A stretch of DNA of 64,000 nucleotides, taken from positions 496,001 to 560,000 of the forward strand of contig JAEHOE010000002.1 of assembly GCA_016858145.1 (NCBI GenBank), given 5' to 3'. Each line of letters opens with the position of its first letter. Position 1 is the first letter of the stretch. Below are positions 44,356 through 56,597 of this stretch, in pieces. Made by a program: the position numbers and the translations under genes. The notes beneath the pieces are model-generated. The model was not told where the DNA came from. It did not search any database and worked only from the letters and a program-made list of their open reading frames with translations. This stretch comes from Edaphochlamys debaryana (taxonomy: Eukaryota; Chlorophyta; Chlorophyceae; Chlamydomonadales).

Positions 44356-47300
44356 ATGCCGCCAAGGCGTGGTGGGTCATCGCCCGATTACGCCTGCGCG
44401 TTTGTATCTGGCCCAGGGCGGCCCGGGTGCCCTGGGAGTACATATAGCAGCTCGGGGATTCTGAGTACTCGGGTTCGGCCTCAGCGAGGCCAGGTCGTGG
44501 TCGGCCAGGCGCTCCCGCGCTCTCCCGCCACCAGCCCCGCTCAGCCCCTCTCGCCCTCTCCGCAACCCCGCGCACCCAACTCACAGGCGGCCCTTACGGT
44601 GCCCCGCCGGGCTTCGGCCCGTGCGGCCCAGCACCAGCAGGTGGCCCAGGCGCCAGCCCTGGCGCGCCCGGCGCGGGCGGCCCCAGCCCCCCCGGCCCTC
44701 CGCCGCGGGACGAAGCGGCCTTCCGCCTTTACTGGTCCAAAGCCCTGTCGCTTTTGGACGACCGGGAGCGTCGCATCGACACCTCTGGCTGCACCCTGCC
44801 GCCAGTTGCGGATGCAGCTAAAGCACTTTTTGGGCATTCGGCCTGGGAGCTAGCGGAGGCGGCGTCGGTCCGTGCCGGTCTCAACGAGGCCAAGGGGCTG
44901 TTGGATGACATGGACAACACCGAGTGGGACCGGAGCGCAGCAGGTGGGCAGTGGCGGAGGGGGGTTGTGGGGATTCTGTGTGTGCTTAGAGGAGCTTGCA
45001 GAGAAGGGCGAGCTCGCAAGAGCCCTGCCGGGCGAGCTCGCAAGCCCTGTCGCCTGGCCTGCCCACCCGCCACCAGTGGGGCTGGGTAGCGGCAGGCCTG
45101 GCGCCGGGCGTGAGATGGGGGCCTGCGTGGCAGGGCAGGGGCTGCGTTGTTGCTGATGGGTGTGACCGGTGAGTAGGTCTAGGTCTGATACACGCCTCAA
45201 GACACTGATAGAATCATTGTGCTCTCAACACTTGAGCGCCGCAGTTGCCAACTATGCGGAGTTCGTCCGGCGCGATCTGCGCAAGCAGTACGCCGTGGAG
45301 CTGGCGACCGTGGCGTGGGCCAAGATGTACGAGATGATCGTACGGCTAGATCTGCTGCCGCACAGCCTCACCGCGCCCGACGCCCGCGCCACCTCTGGCG
45401 GCGGCGGCGGCAGTCCGGCTGCTCACGGCTCCAACAGCGGCGGCGCCGGATCGGGGCCTGGGGGCGTGCCGCGGGTGGGATCACCGACCAACGCGACCAC
45501 GCCCCGGGGCCCCCCTCTGGTGGGATCCTCTGCTGCCAGCTGGCTCCCCTCCGCCCAGGCGGCCTCGAGCTCGGGGCCCGCGGTAGTGACTGTGCATCTG
45601 TGCGAGGCCCCGGGCGGCTTCGTGGCAGCGACCAACCACTTCCTCCGCACGCACCGTCCCGGCTGGCGCTGGGACTGGCTGGCGGTGTCGCTTAACCCCT
45701 ACTACGGCGGCAACGGTGGGGCCTGGTGGGGCCCGGACTGGGCCCGGTCGGGTACAAGGGCGCCCTGAGTAACGGGCCAGGGCTCTAGGGAGCCGGAGCT
45801 GTCGCCTGACGTCTTGCAGCTCTCCGGGAGGGCAGCTGAGAGCAACTCTCCGGCAGTGCGGACGCCTTTCTCAACTCCCCACACCCACATCACCCCTTGC
45901 CTTACCTGCCCTTCATGTAACACCAGACCAGTTCGCCATGGTGGACGACGACGCCTTCATGCGCGCCACGCTGCCGCACTGGTGCTTCGGAGCCGACGAC
46001 TCGGGCGATATCCGGCGGCCGGACAACATCCGGGCCGTGTGGGCCGAGGCGCGCCGCCGCTGCGCCCTCGCGGGCGTGCCGGGCGCCGCTCTGGTGACGG
46101 CGGACGGAGCCATCGACTCGAGCATGGTGCCGCACGCGCAGGCGAGGACTGGGACCAGGGAGGCCCAGTGGGGGCCGATGTGGGCCCCAGCGAGGCCCTG
46201 ACAGGACTGTGGGAGGGAGCGGGGGGCCTTCTGCAGAGGAGAGCTCGGCCGTGGGCCCTGACGCGGGACCCCCCCCCCTCTTGCAGCCGCTCGCCTTCCC
46301 GCCTCATGTCACCATATTCGACCGCAGGGAGGCAGACTTCCTCCATTACATGGCTTGTTAGCATCCGCGTCCTGGAGCTACCCGTCGCCGCCTTCCCTTG
46401 AAACAGAAGCTTGTGCCTCCCTCCCATCCACACAGGAGCTGGTGAACGCCTCGCTGCACTACTCCGAGCTGGTGGCGGGGCTGGGGCTGCTGGCGCCCGG
46501 GGGCTGCCTGCTGTGGAAGGGCTTTGCGCTGCTGGAGCACACCAGCCTGGGCCTCCTGGCGGTCATGGGGGGCTGCTTCGAGGACGTGACGGTGTGCAAG
46601 CCATGCACCAGCAAGGTGGGGGCGCGGGGTGCGGGGCTCAACCGGGGGGGACATGAGGGCTTAGCAGGGTCGGGAAGGTGGTGAGGGGGGCCGGGTCAGG
46701 CAGCTTGGTGACCTCTGGAGGTGGAGGGCCTGGGGCCCTGCAACAGCAAGGTGGGGGCGCGGGGCCGCGGAGGGGGCACCGGGCCCCTGTCGAAGGGCCT
46801 AGGACGATGGAGTTCTGGGGCGGTGGCCTGAGTCAACGCTCTGCACCAGCAAGTTGAGCGTGTTGACTGCATCCTAGCCCAGCCAATGTCTTGCACACAT
46901 GCTCCACATACCCCTCACGCCTGCAGGCCTGCAACAGCGAGTTGTACGTGGTGGGGCGCGGCTTCCGCGGCGTGCCTGCGCCCCTGCTGGAGCTGCTGCT
47001 GAGCCGCTGCGGGGAGGACGTGTTTGTGGCGGGGTGAGGAACTGGGGGGGGGCAAGGGGCAGGGCAGGGAGAGGGCCTGCCCGCGAGCAACAGGCTGTCG
47101 CCCAGGCGCATGCGGCCGAGCCTTACTCCGCTGAGGTGGTGTCACTAGCGAGCGGTGTGTTGGCTTGACAGCCGTCCTCATCCCGCCGCGTTCCTTTCCC
47201 CACCCCTCACAGCGCCCTGCTCCCCCTGGACGCGCTGCCGCCGCCCTTTGTGGCCTCGGCCCTCTCGGCCGCCGCCCACTTCGCCGCCGCCACCGCCGAG

Positions 47301-50300
47301 GCCATCCGAGACGCCCTGGACAAGGCGGGCCTGCCGCCGGGGGGGCCCACGGCCTCCGCCATCCGCCGCGTTAAGGAGCGCTTCGCGGCGGAGTGGTTCC
47401 GGCGCATGCAGATGGTGGGTGCAATCGAGGGACGGACCATAAGGGAATGTATGTAGTTGTCGGGCAAGATGGTTAAGGAAGGGAGGCGGCTGGAGGGCAG
47501 GGGCAAGAAGCGGCGGAGTTGTTCCGGCGCATGGTGGGCTCATGGTGGGTGCAGAGGGGGGACAGACGGGGCCGCTAGACATGGCAGGTAGGACGACGGG
47601 GCGTGGAGGCGCAGCGCAACTTGGAGGCTGACATCTCCCTTCCGCCCCCTACTGCGCCCGCACGCTCCCTGCATCCTCAGCTGCGCCTCGACCGACGCGC
47701 ATTCGTGGCCCCCCACGAGGCCATTGACGGTAGCAACAACAGCACCAGGTGGGAGCAGCAGTGTCCTTCACGTGGTAGCTCAGGCCGATCACACCACAAC
47801 CTCGCAACCTTGTACAAGACCACCTCTCAACCGACGCCACACCGCCTGCAACTACCTCCCAACCGCCTCCCAACCGCAGCAACGTCATGGGCCGGCGGCG
47901 TGAGCTGCTGGGCACCCTTCAGGAGCGCCAGCAGCAGTACTCCCGCCGCCGCCAGGTGCGTCCCTGCCCCGCTGCTTCCCATGCCCCCGCCCCAGTCCTC
48001 TGTTTCTTTCTGCCAATCCCGTGCACCCCGTCCGTCCCCGCCCCGTCATCCATCATCCCCTGCCCCCGCTGCTGTCACCGCTCTTCAAACCCCCAATGCC
48101 GTCTCTTCCACACATCAACACTCTGCGCGCACAACCGTACGGACCCTTTCCCGCTGCCTTTCCTACAGGACCTGGGCTTGGATGGCGGCGCCATGGCGGC
48201 CGCCGCCGCTCTGCAGGCGCAGCTGGGCAGCAGCGTGGGCAGCAGCCTCAGCCGCAGCCTGGGGACCAGCCTGGGGCAGAGCCCGGGCACAAGCCTCGGC
48301 GCCAGCCTGGGCCGCCGCCTGAGCCGCGGCATGGGCGCCGGACTCGGGCTCGGTCGCAGCACAGGTGGCGGCGGGGAAGGCGGCGGCGGCGGCGGCGGTG
48401 GGCGCGGCGGGCTGGGCTTCGTGACGGCGAAGACAGGCCGGGACGCGGGACGCGATGGCGCCAGCGGCGGCGACAGTGGCAGCGACGACAGCGCTGCTGG
48501 CTTGGGCCTGGGCCTGGGCCTGGGCCTGGGCCCGGGTGGGCTGGGCCTGGGCCTGGGCGCTGCGGGCAGCCCAGGTGCTAGCGGCATGCTGGGCAGCAGC
48601 GTGGGCAGCGGCTTGGGCTACATGCCACCCGGCCTGGAGGACGAGGACGACGCAGGTGAGGGGCTTGCATGTGCCTGCCGCGTAGCGGGCCGCAGCATGC
48701 ACTGGGCGAGGTTTCAAGGGTCCACGACGGCTTTCCAGGTTGTTGGGTCTGCGCCCATCCGTCAGTCCACCTGTGATGCGTGCATGCCGTTGCTGACCGC
48801 AGGCGGCGGCACTGCGGGGCTGGGGCTGGGGGTCCTCGGCGGGGGCCTGGGGAGCCGCGGCGGTCTCGGCGCCAGGGCGAGCCCCGGCGCCGGAGACGCT
48901 GGCGCTGGCGATGCGGAAGGGGGCCGAGGCCTGGGCCCAGGGGGAGCGGATGGTGTGGGGGGCACAGCCGCTGGAGTGTCGAGCGCCGTTGCGAAGATGA
49001 TGGCTAAGATGGGGTATCGCCCGGGGGAGGGCCTGGGCCGGCAGCGCCAGGGCATCGCCGAGGCCCTCACGGCGACCGGCAATGCGGGCCGAGCGGGGCT
49101 GGGCCTGGCTGGGCCCGACGACGCGGGCTTGGGCCCGGCCCTGGGCCTGGGCCTGGGCGGGCCAGGTCTGGGCCTGGGGGTCGGCGGCGGCATGTGCGGC
49201 CTCGGGCTCGGGCTGGGCTGGAGTGGAGCCGGCGTTGGGGCAGCGGCGGACGGAGGCGGCGGGCCGCCGCCACCGGGTGGGCTCGGTCTCGGGCTGGGGA
49301 CATCGACCGACGGCGGCGCTGGCAGCGGCGGCGAACAGCCGCCGCCCGCGCCTTCCACTGAGGCTACCATATGGAGCCTAGCACCTGACGCTCGCATGCT
49401 CCTGAACGACCGACCCCTGGCGGCGGCGGAGGTGGCGGCGTGGGCGCGGGGCCCCGAGGTGGCGGCGACGGCTGCAGCGGCGGCGGCGGGGCGGCTGGGC
49501 GCGCTAGGCCTTGGCGGCGGCTGCCTTGGCCGCCAGGCGCCGCCGGCCCGGCTGATCAAGTCAAAGATGTGCATTGATGACCGAGTGCTCGTGGCGCTGA
49601 GGAGGGCCCGCGACCAGTACGCCGCCGCCGCCACTGCTGCCGCCGCTGGCACCGCTGCCGCCGCCGTCGCCACCGCCGCCAGAACAGCAGCAGCAGCGGC
49701 AGGAATGGAGACTGGGGCAGACGGAGCGGGAGCGGGAGGTGGGGCAGGCCCGTCGTCCGCTGCAGCGACAACGGAACCGCGTGCTGCCTCGGCTGGTGAA
49801 GGGGAGGCTGCGGGGGCAGCCGAGACATCGGCAGGGGCCAGCGCCCCTGCCGCCGCCGCCGCCCTCGCCTTGGGGTCAGCGACAGCAGCGCGCGCCAGGC
49901 TGTGCAGGCACGTGGGGCCGCATTGCGCGGCGCCGCGGCGGCGGGGCGCGGGCGCGGCGGGGCGGAGCTTTTGGAAGCTGGCCAGCCTGGACGCCGACCT
50001 GGGGCTGTGCAGGGCTGCCGCCGCCGCCGCCAGCTCTTCTGCGGGCGCCGCTGCGATGCCTATGGCTCTGGACCTCTCGCTCCGGAGCGCGGGAGCCGCG
50101 GACTATCTCCTTGGCTTGGCGGAGGTGGAAGCGGCGGAAGCGGCCACCGCGGAGATGGCCAGGGCCGCCGCCGTGGCGGCGGCGGCGGCTGCCGAGGCGG
50201 CGGCAGCGGCAGCGGCGCAGAAGCCAACGGGTGGCGGCAGGAGGAGCAAGAGCAAGGCCAAAGCCCTGGGGCAGATGCGTTGGCTGCGGCACGATGGGGA

Positions 50301-53300
50301 GAGCGGTGGGAGCAGCAGCAGCGAAAGTAGCGACGGCGGTGAGAGTGAGGAGAAGGAAGGGGACGGCGGCGCCGGCAGCAGCAGCAGCAGCAGCGGCGGC
50401 GCCGGCGGCGTCCTTGAGCCGGGGGCGCTCAGCAGCAGCGGCGAAGATGACGACGTCATCAGCCGCCGCCGCCGCCAACGCCAGGGCCTCGGCGGCTCCG
50501 CCACTGCCTCGTCCACACTGCCGCCGCCACCGCCGCCACCGCCGCCACCGCCGCCACCGTCGCCGCCGTGGACTTGCATAGCGCTGCAGACGGCCGCCGC
50601 CGAGGCATATCGCGGCCGCCTGCCGCCGGCCTCTGCTGAGAGGCTCCTCTTGCAGCCCCTGAAGCCGGGCATGACACCCTCAGGCCTGGCGGCGGCTGAT
50701 CCGCTGCAGCTCTTCACGCCCCAAGCTTGCGCCGACCTGGCGGCAGCGGCCGTCACCAAGGCCGCGGCGGCGGCGGCGGCGCCGCCGCTGCCGTCGCCGC
50801 CGCCGCCGCCGCCGGTTGAGGCCGAAGCGCAGTGCGGCCTGGCTTTGGTCGTTGGCGACTTGAGCTCTCTGGCGGCGACTCGCTGCGGGCAACCGGCCGC
50901 GAGCCTGGGGCCGCTCGAGGGCGAGTACGACACGCTGTACCGCCGACGGTTACTCTTCGAAACCGCGACGGCACTTGCCGTACTCGCGCCCGGCGGCTGC
51001 GCCGTACTGCGCCTGGGCGACACGCTGACCATGTTCAGCGCCTCCGTACTGTATGTACTACATCGCAGCTTCGCTTCGTTATCGATCGTAAAGCCGTTCG
51101 CGTCTTGTGCGTGCTCTCCAGAGCGTTTCGTGGTCGCGATGGGCCGACTGTCGGATGGCGGCGTGGCGGCGGCGCAGGCGCTTGCTGGCCTGGCGGCGGT
51201 GGTGCAGGTGGAGGCGCCCGGCGGCGGCGCGGCGGCGCCGCCAGCGGCGCCGCTGACGCTGCCGGCCCTGCCGCTCCTGCCATTGCTGCGGCCGACGGCT
51301 GCACAGCTGGGCCTGAGTCGTACGGCGCTCAACCCCGCCGCCGCCGCGTTCGTGCCGGCGGCGGTCCGCAGCTCTGCGTCGAGCGGCGGCGTCAACGGCG
51401 GCAGCGCCAGGAGCTCCTGCACCGGCGACGGCGACGGCGACGGCGGCGGCAAAAACGGCGGCGGCGTTGAGAAGGCTCTGGGGCCCGCACCCGCTGCAGC
51501 TGAACCCTCGGACGCCCCAGCAGGAGCGGTCCTGACGGCGGCAGGGGCAACGGTCCCAGCATTGGATTCTGCGGCACCGCCGGCCCTTCCCGAGGCCGAG
51601 GCGGCAGCGCCTGGCAACGCGGCAGTGGAGGCACTAACAACAGCAGTGGAGCCGGAAGCCGCTGCAGAGCCGACGCCTGAAGCCCTGGCATCAGGTGACG
51701 CCCTCGCTCCGACCGCGGCGTGCGACTCTCCCCGCTGCCGGGCAGAGCGAGGCAGGGCACCCGAAGGGGAAGGGCCCAGCGCAGCTCCTGCAACCGAACC
51801 TCACACCGTCGAGGAGAGCGCAGGCCCAGCCGCGGAAGCAGGCGTTTGGCCACCGGACTCACCGCCGCGGACGGCTTCGAGGTCCCCAGACGCCCCATCG
51901 CCAACTCCCGACTGCACCTCGCCACCCGCGGACGAACGCTCCGTTGACGCGCGTGCGCCCGGCACTCCTGCCGTCGCCCCTGAGGTCTTATCCTCCTCAT
52001 TGGCCACCGCCCCCGCCACCCCCGCCGCCTTTGCCTCTCCTCATCCGCACGCGGCGCCCACGCCCACGCCCGCGCCCGCGCCCGCACCTTTGCCCTCGCC
52101 CTCGCCCTCCGCATCGCCGGACCCCGCTGGCGGGTCCGGGCCGCCTCGCACTCCCCTGTGCCAGTGCGTCACCGGGGTCGCCCCTCTGTCCCTGGTGGTG
52201 GGGGGCGACTTCTACGTGTACCTGGCGCAGAGGACGCAGGTGGGTGATGGGCCATGGGTTTGGGCTATAAGGAGGGCACAAGGGCAGCGTGGGGCGGGGT
52301 GAATTGGCTAATTGGTTTGACCATTGGTTTGGCCACTTTGGGAACACCGCACAGTGTCAGTGCATGGCTGCCCGGCGTGCGTATGGAGGCCCCGCTGGTC
52401 GCGTGCGCAACCCGACAAGGCCAAAACCCTTAGGACCCTGCTCTTGCCTACTCATTCTGCCCCTCAGGATCTGGCCAAGCTGCAGGTGGCCGCATGCAAC
52501 GCCGCACTCGCAGCAGCGGCAGCGGCAGGAGCGGCGGCGGCGGCAGCGCAGCACCCTAAACAGGAAGCAGCGGAATGGGCTGCGGCACAGGAGGCAGGGG
52601 GCGGCCCCGCGATACTGGAGGCGCCCCGCGCGCGCGTCGCAGCGGAGGCCGAGACGGCGCTGGCTCAGGCGCGCGCCAGGTGCATCGCTGCCGGTGAGCA
52701 GTCGAGGGCTCAGGGCTAGCAGCTTAGGCTCTTAGTCTTGATAGCATTTGGGTTCAGGGCCAGGGAAGAGAGCAGCCGAGGGCTCCAGGCATGCTCACAG
52801 GGAGCCGCCCAGCTGTAACAGCTCTATTCCGTCTTGCGTCGGCCCGCCTGAAATCCCGTTCCCTCCCCTCCGCGAAACCCACTCCTCCGCTGCAGCTGCC
52901 ACCGAGGCGTCCGGCGAGCCCACGGGGCCCGACGAGGATCTGCGCCGCAAGTACGGCGGCCTCTTCACCCGCGCACGTGGGGCCAGCACCAGCGCCGGCG
53001 CCGGCGCCGGCGCCGTCGGCTTTGTGGTTGGCTCGGCGCCCGTGGGCTCTGGCTTTGGTCGCGCGGCTCGCACCCTGAGGGCGAGCATGAACGCAGCCGT
53101 TGCGGGTGCAGACGCGGGCGGCTTTGGGGCTGGGGCCGTGGCAGCGGGGCTCGCAGCGACAGGTTGGTCTGCCGAGCTGGATGAGTCATCGTCCAGGCCA
53201 GGGCTGGGCTACGTCGGCCCGCCGGAGGTGGCCGGGGTTGGGGCGGCGGCGGCGGCGGCGGCGGCTCCGCCGCCGATGGCGGGCAGGATTGCCGCCGCCG

Positions 53301-54019
53301 CCGGGCCGCCACCGCCGGGGGCTCCCACTTGGAGCTACGTGCGAGGCGGCGAGCGAGGTGCCACCATTGCCGAAGCGCCAGGGTACCCGCAGCACCCACG
53401 GGGCCGTTCGGGCGGCAGCGGGGTCGGCGGCGGCGCTTTCGCCGCCTTCGGCCGCGGCGTTAGCGGTGGTGGTGGCCGCAGCTCCGCCGAGTGCTGGCGG
53501 CGGCCGCCGTCGTCGTTTGGCGGCGGCAGCCCGCCGACGTCGGGGCCGTCTGGGGCAAGCACGCCGCTGGAGGGAACCAGCCCAGATAAGCTGTACGGCA
53601 GGAGCCTCGGCCGCAGCCCGCCGCCGCCGTACGCGTCCTGGCAGCGTGGATCCTGGGGCGCCCAGCAGCAGCAGCAGGGAAGCTATGCGAAGCTGGGCAG
53701 CAGCTGGGACCGCGGCGGCAGGGGCGGCGGCGAGGGCTTCGGGGGTGCGGGGGGAACGGGCGGGGGTCCCGCGGCCCGGCAGGCCGGCGCGTGCGGGCGG
53801 AGCGGCGGGGGCGGGAGGGGCTCGACTGGGGGAGGAGGCCCGGGGGGCCGTGGTCAGCCGTACGGCGGCAACGCGTGGAAGGGGCGGGGGCCGGGGGGGA
53901 AGGGGCCTGTTGCGGCAGAGCTGGGTACTGGTATGGCGGTTGCCGCTCAGCAGGGGCCGGATGAGGAGGGTTGGGAGACGGTGCCTTCCGGCCGCCGGCG
54001 CGGGCATCAGGAGACATAG
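44356..54019 (+). CDS. CMTR2-type mRNA cap 2'-O-methyltransferase with G-patch
   Basis: Thirteen exons: 44356-44371, 44587-44943, 45212-45715, 45927-46141, 46436-46615, 46927-47033, 47213-47414, 47681-47748, 47880-47955, 48169-48655, 48803-52239, 52468-52693 and 52896-54019; about 2332 residues. The N-terminal FtsJ/RrmJ-like domain has the SAM motif HLCEAPGGF (~253) and all four K-D-K-E residues: WAKMYEM (~160), VTADGAID (~349), LLWKGF (~391) and NSELYVV (~428). NPYYGGN and PHWCFG agree with CMTR2, which methylates the second transcribed nucleotide of capped mRNA. A G-patch follows ([18 protein letters not shown], ~800). A second Rossmann-like part near 1413-1530 has Arg (VLRLGDTL) where Lys is expected, as in the inactive half of CMTR2. 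Ala/Gly/Pro-rich linkers fill the rest. The intron after 46141 has a GC donor. The 147-base intron 48656-48802 is in frame without stops and may be retained. Confidence 0.8.
46735..47555 (+). repeat. Exon-tail/donor copies in cap methyltransferase introns
   Basis: The exon-5 end (CAGCAAG|GTGGGGGCGCGGGG, 46615) is copied at 46735-46770, with a fainter copy near 46840. The exon-7 end (GGTTCCGGCGCATGCAGATG|GTGGG, 47414) is copied at 47512-47555, including about 20 bases of coding sequence. Orientation is the same and each copy lies 100-130 bases downstream. Confidence 0.75.
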
Positions 54020-54279
54020 GAAGCTAAATGCATGAAAGCCTAGCGGGAGTGATGCGTTGTGAGGTGCGCTTGGGAGCGGCAGTGTTGGCTTTTGAGGGGA
54101 GATGGGAGAGGCCTGGGGCAACGAGTGCATCGAGGGGAAAGGGTACGTGCCAGCCAAGGTCGGCGGGACTTCTTGTGGGCCTTGCCACTGCGGGCACAGC
54201 GATACTCGAACTTCACCCACAGAGTTTGAACTCATTTGATAGAGCTTATCGCGTTGAGCAAATACTGGGCAAACGCAAA

Positions 54280-55673
54280 ATGCCTGGCACGAGCACTAGC
54301 GGCCGGTCTGATGAAGGAGGTTATCAAGAAGATGACTTCGACTATGTCTCACCTGAGGACATCTCGCTTGTGAGCCTTATGGGCCCGGAGTACTCTCGAT
54401 GGAGATGGAGACGCGCTTTGCCACGCCTAGCGCCCCTAGACGCGAGTGGAATCAGTATAAGCTTCTTAAACGCCATCTGTGCAGTTCAAGCGCACACTCC
54501 TGGCGCGACGATTCCCTGGGCTGAAGGACATGGACGAAGGCAAGCCCCGCCTTGCGGGCTTAGGGAGCCGCGTCTTCATACTAGGGAGGGGCTCGGGGTG
54601 CTCAAGCCGGGCGTTGTCTCGGCACGCGAACGCCTCGCGCCACCCCACCCCAAGCCAACCTGATACCAACCCCTGTCTTCCCCTCGGCCTGGTCTCCGCA
54701 GCGGACATCATTGGGCTCATACGAGCGGAGCGCCAAGCCACGGGGCGAAAGCTGAAGCCGGAGCTGCGGTTCAGCCCCAAAACAGAGTTTGCGCCCCCTC
54801 AGCCAAAGCGGGAGACCATGGAGCGACCGCCGCCTCCGTTCGTCCCCGTCAACCCCAACCAAGCCAAGGACATGGCGGCAAGAGCAGGGACAGAGGTGCG
54901 CACAACATGCAGTGATGCAGAGCACTTGACAAGGCTGCTTGGAAGGGCGCTTCTCCAGCCCTGCGGGTCGCAAGGCCCCCCCCCCCATTGTCCCGTCCCC
55001 GAGCCAGTCACCCGCCTGTCGTGTCCGAAGCTCCGAACCCCCCACCCGCCCTCCCCTGCTCCCCCCCCCCGCAGCGCTTCATCAACGTCAACACACCCTA
55101 CGAGGCGCACCGGGAGGACTTCAACGAGGGGCGAACGGTGGACGAGGGCCGGCGCGTGGCGCCCTTCGTGCCCTGCTGCGCGACGCAGGTGCGTGGCGGG
55201 CCGCAGGGTGCGATGATGGCAGCAATCGCCTCCAGATGGGAAGGGATTGGGCGAGAGCGCCACCTACTGGGTGGGACCACAGGGCTGCACGCCCCAGCCG
55301 CAGCCGGGGCCGGCACTGCACCCTCCGGGCCCCTGGTCGGGTAAAACCTAGAATGTGCTTCACGTGCTGCAGGCCTATCCCGGTTCGATTTTCCCCGCAG
55401 TGCGCCGCCTGACCACCCCGGCGCACTGTCCCCTAGGGTACAGGCGTAATCGGGTTCCAGCTTCCAAGCCGTGCACCCGCCTGACTGACCACCGTGGCTC
55501 ACCAGCCCTGTGACGCCCTAGTGTGACTGCTGTGTCCGCTCCCGCCCCGCCAGGCAAAGGACACGATACGCGTCAAGTACACGCTCACCAGCCCCCTTGA
55601 GGAGGGGCCGGCGCTGGCGAGCAATGGGCTGATGACCAAGACGGGAGGCACCAAGCGTGGCGGGACACGATGA
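54280..55673 (+). CDS. Unrecognised small protein, 190 residues
   Basis: Five exons join in phase: 54280-54369, 54485-54539, 54702-54895, 55075-55188 and 55554-55673. The protein starts with an acidic segment (DEGGYQEDDFDYVSPEDISL), then FKRTLLARRFPGLKDMDEAD, a Pro-rich part (KRETMERPPPPFVPVNP), RFINVNTPYEAHREDF and a basic tail (KTGGTKRGGTR). The second intron begins with GCAAGC after AAG, a good GC-AG donor and the only choice that keeps phase. There are no membrane segments and no recognised domain. The short, proline-rich, tubulin-binder-like composition and its position between CFAP45 and dynein LC1 hint at an axonemal protein, but this is speculation. TGTAA lies at 56115. Confidence 0.65.
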
Positions 55674-56597
55674 GGTGGCGACAGCGGCTAAGCACTAAAG
55701 GGAGGCAGGGACGGTGGTGCAGGATAGAGGGCATAGTGGGTACACAGGACATAAAGATGAAGGGCCTATGGGGTGCAGGACGAGCAACAGGAGGTGTCAT
55801 GGGGACAGGGGCTGTGTATTGTGCCAGATAGTGCAAGAACGGAAGGGTTGTGCCGTGTTGGACCGTGCTCAGGTCGCGCGACTTGCTGCTGAGGGGTGGC
55901 TTCTGCAATGCTTTAGCGTCTTGAGGGTCATGCTGTGTGCTTGCTTCAATTGATCTTGTAGCAAGGTTGACAGCAAAGGGACAAAGCGGGCAGGGGCCCG
56001 CAGGGGCAGCGGCGAAGGGCGGACAGGGGCGAAGGAACACAGAGATGGGCAGTGTTGAGCCCTTCAGGCACGGGCTTGCAAGGAGCGACCCGTTGTCCTG
56101 CATGTTGAATCCGTTGTAAGGGCAGTCATGCAATAGATTCTGTAGCCCTTATCAGTCTGAGCGGCGCTGTCGAGGGGCTTGCCCCGCACGAGCTACGAAG
56201 ACTATTCACGGAGTTGAGGATGCTGTTGGGATTCGAGGCATCGGGGGAAGAGGGCAGCCAGGCAGGGCAGGCTCGGCAGCAGTGCCCTCCATACCAAGGC
56301 TGAGCAAACAGAAGGGTCCGAAGTCCAGGTTCAGGGGTGCGGAGCGTATTACCCCTTTAAAAAGCCGCGTGCCATCGTGTATGGCCGTACGTGTGTGCGG
56401 GAGGCGGGAGCCCCGAGAGTGCCCTTGTGGATGGCCGGGCAATGTCGCTCAAAGGCAATCCACCAGCTCCCTTTCATTCACACCTCTACTGCCTCGTTAG
56501 GCCGACGTTGACCGAGATTGCATCCCCCGCGGTCTGAACAGGTGCTCTCGCTTTCTTCTTTACACCGCCCAAAGAAGCACTTGTATAGCCTACAAAC
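55674..56597. other. Intergenic region upstream of dynein LC1
   Basis: It contains the 3' UTR of the preceding gene with TGTAA at 56115-56119 and the promoter of dynein LC1. A TTTAAAAAG string near 56351 is a weak TATA candidate. No gene is supported. Confidence 0.55.
56115..56119 (+). terminator. TGTAA polyadenylation motif
   Basis: This lies about 440 bases after the stop codon of the small gene ending at 55673. Confidence 0.5.

Noticed and set aside
50103..51617. Minus-strand 504-codon open frame
   Set aside because: It is a shadow of the GC-rich plus-strand coding exon; composition follows codon bias of the other strand and no domain is seen.
47887..52302. A separate 1471-codon gene starting at MGRRRELLG
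   Set aside because: That Met lies inside an exon whose phase fits the upstream methyltransferase exons, and the open frame runs across a normal intron (47956-48168). It is treated as part of one gene, with the possibility of two genes noted.
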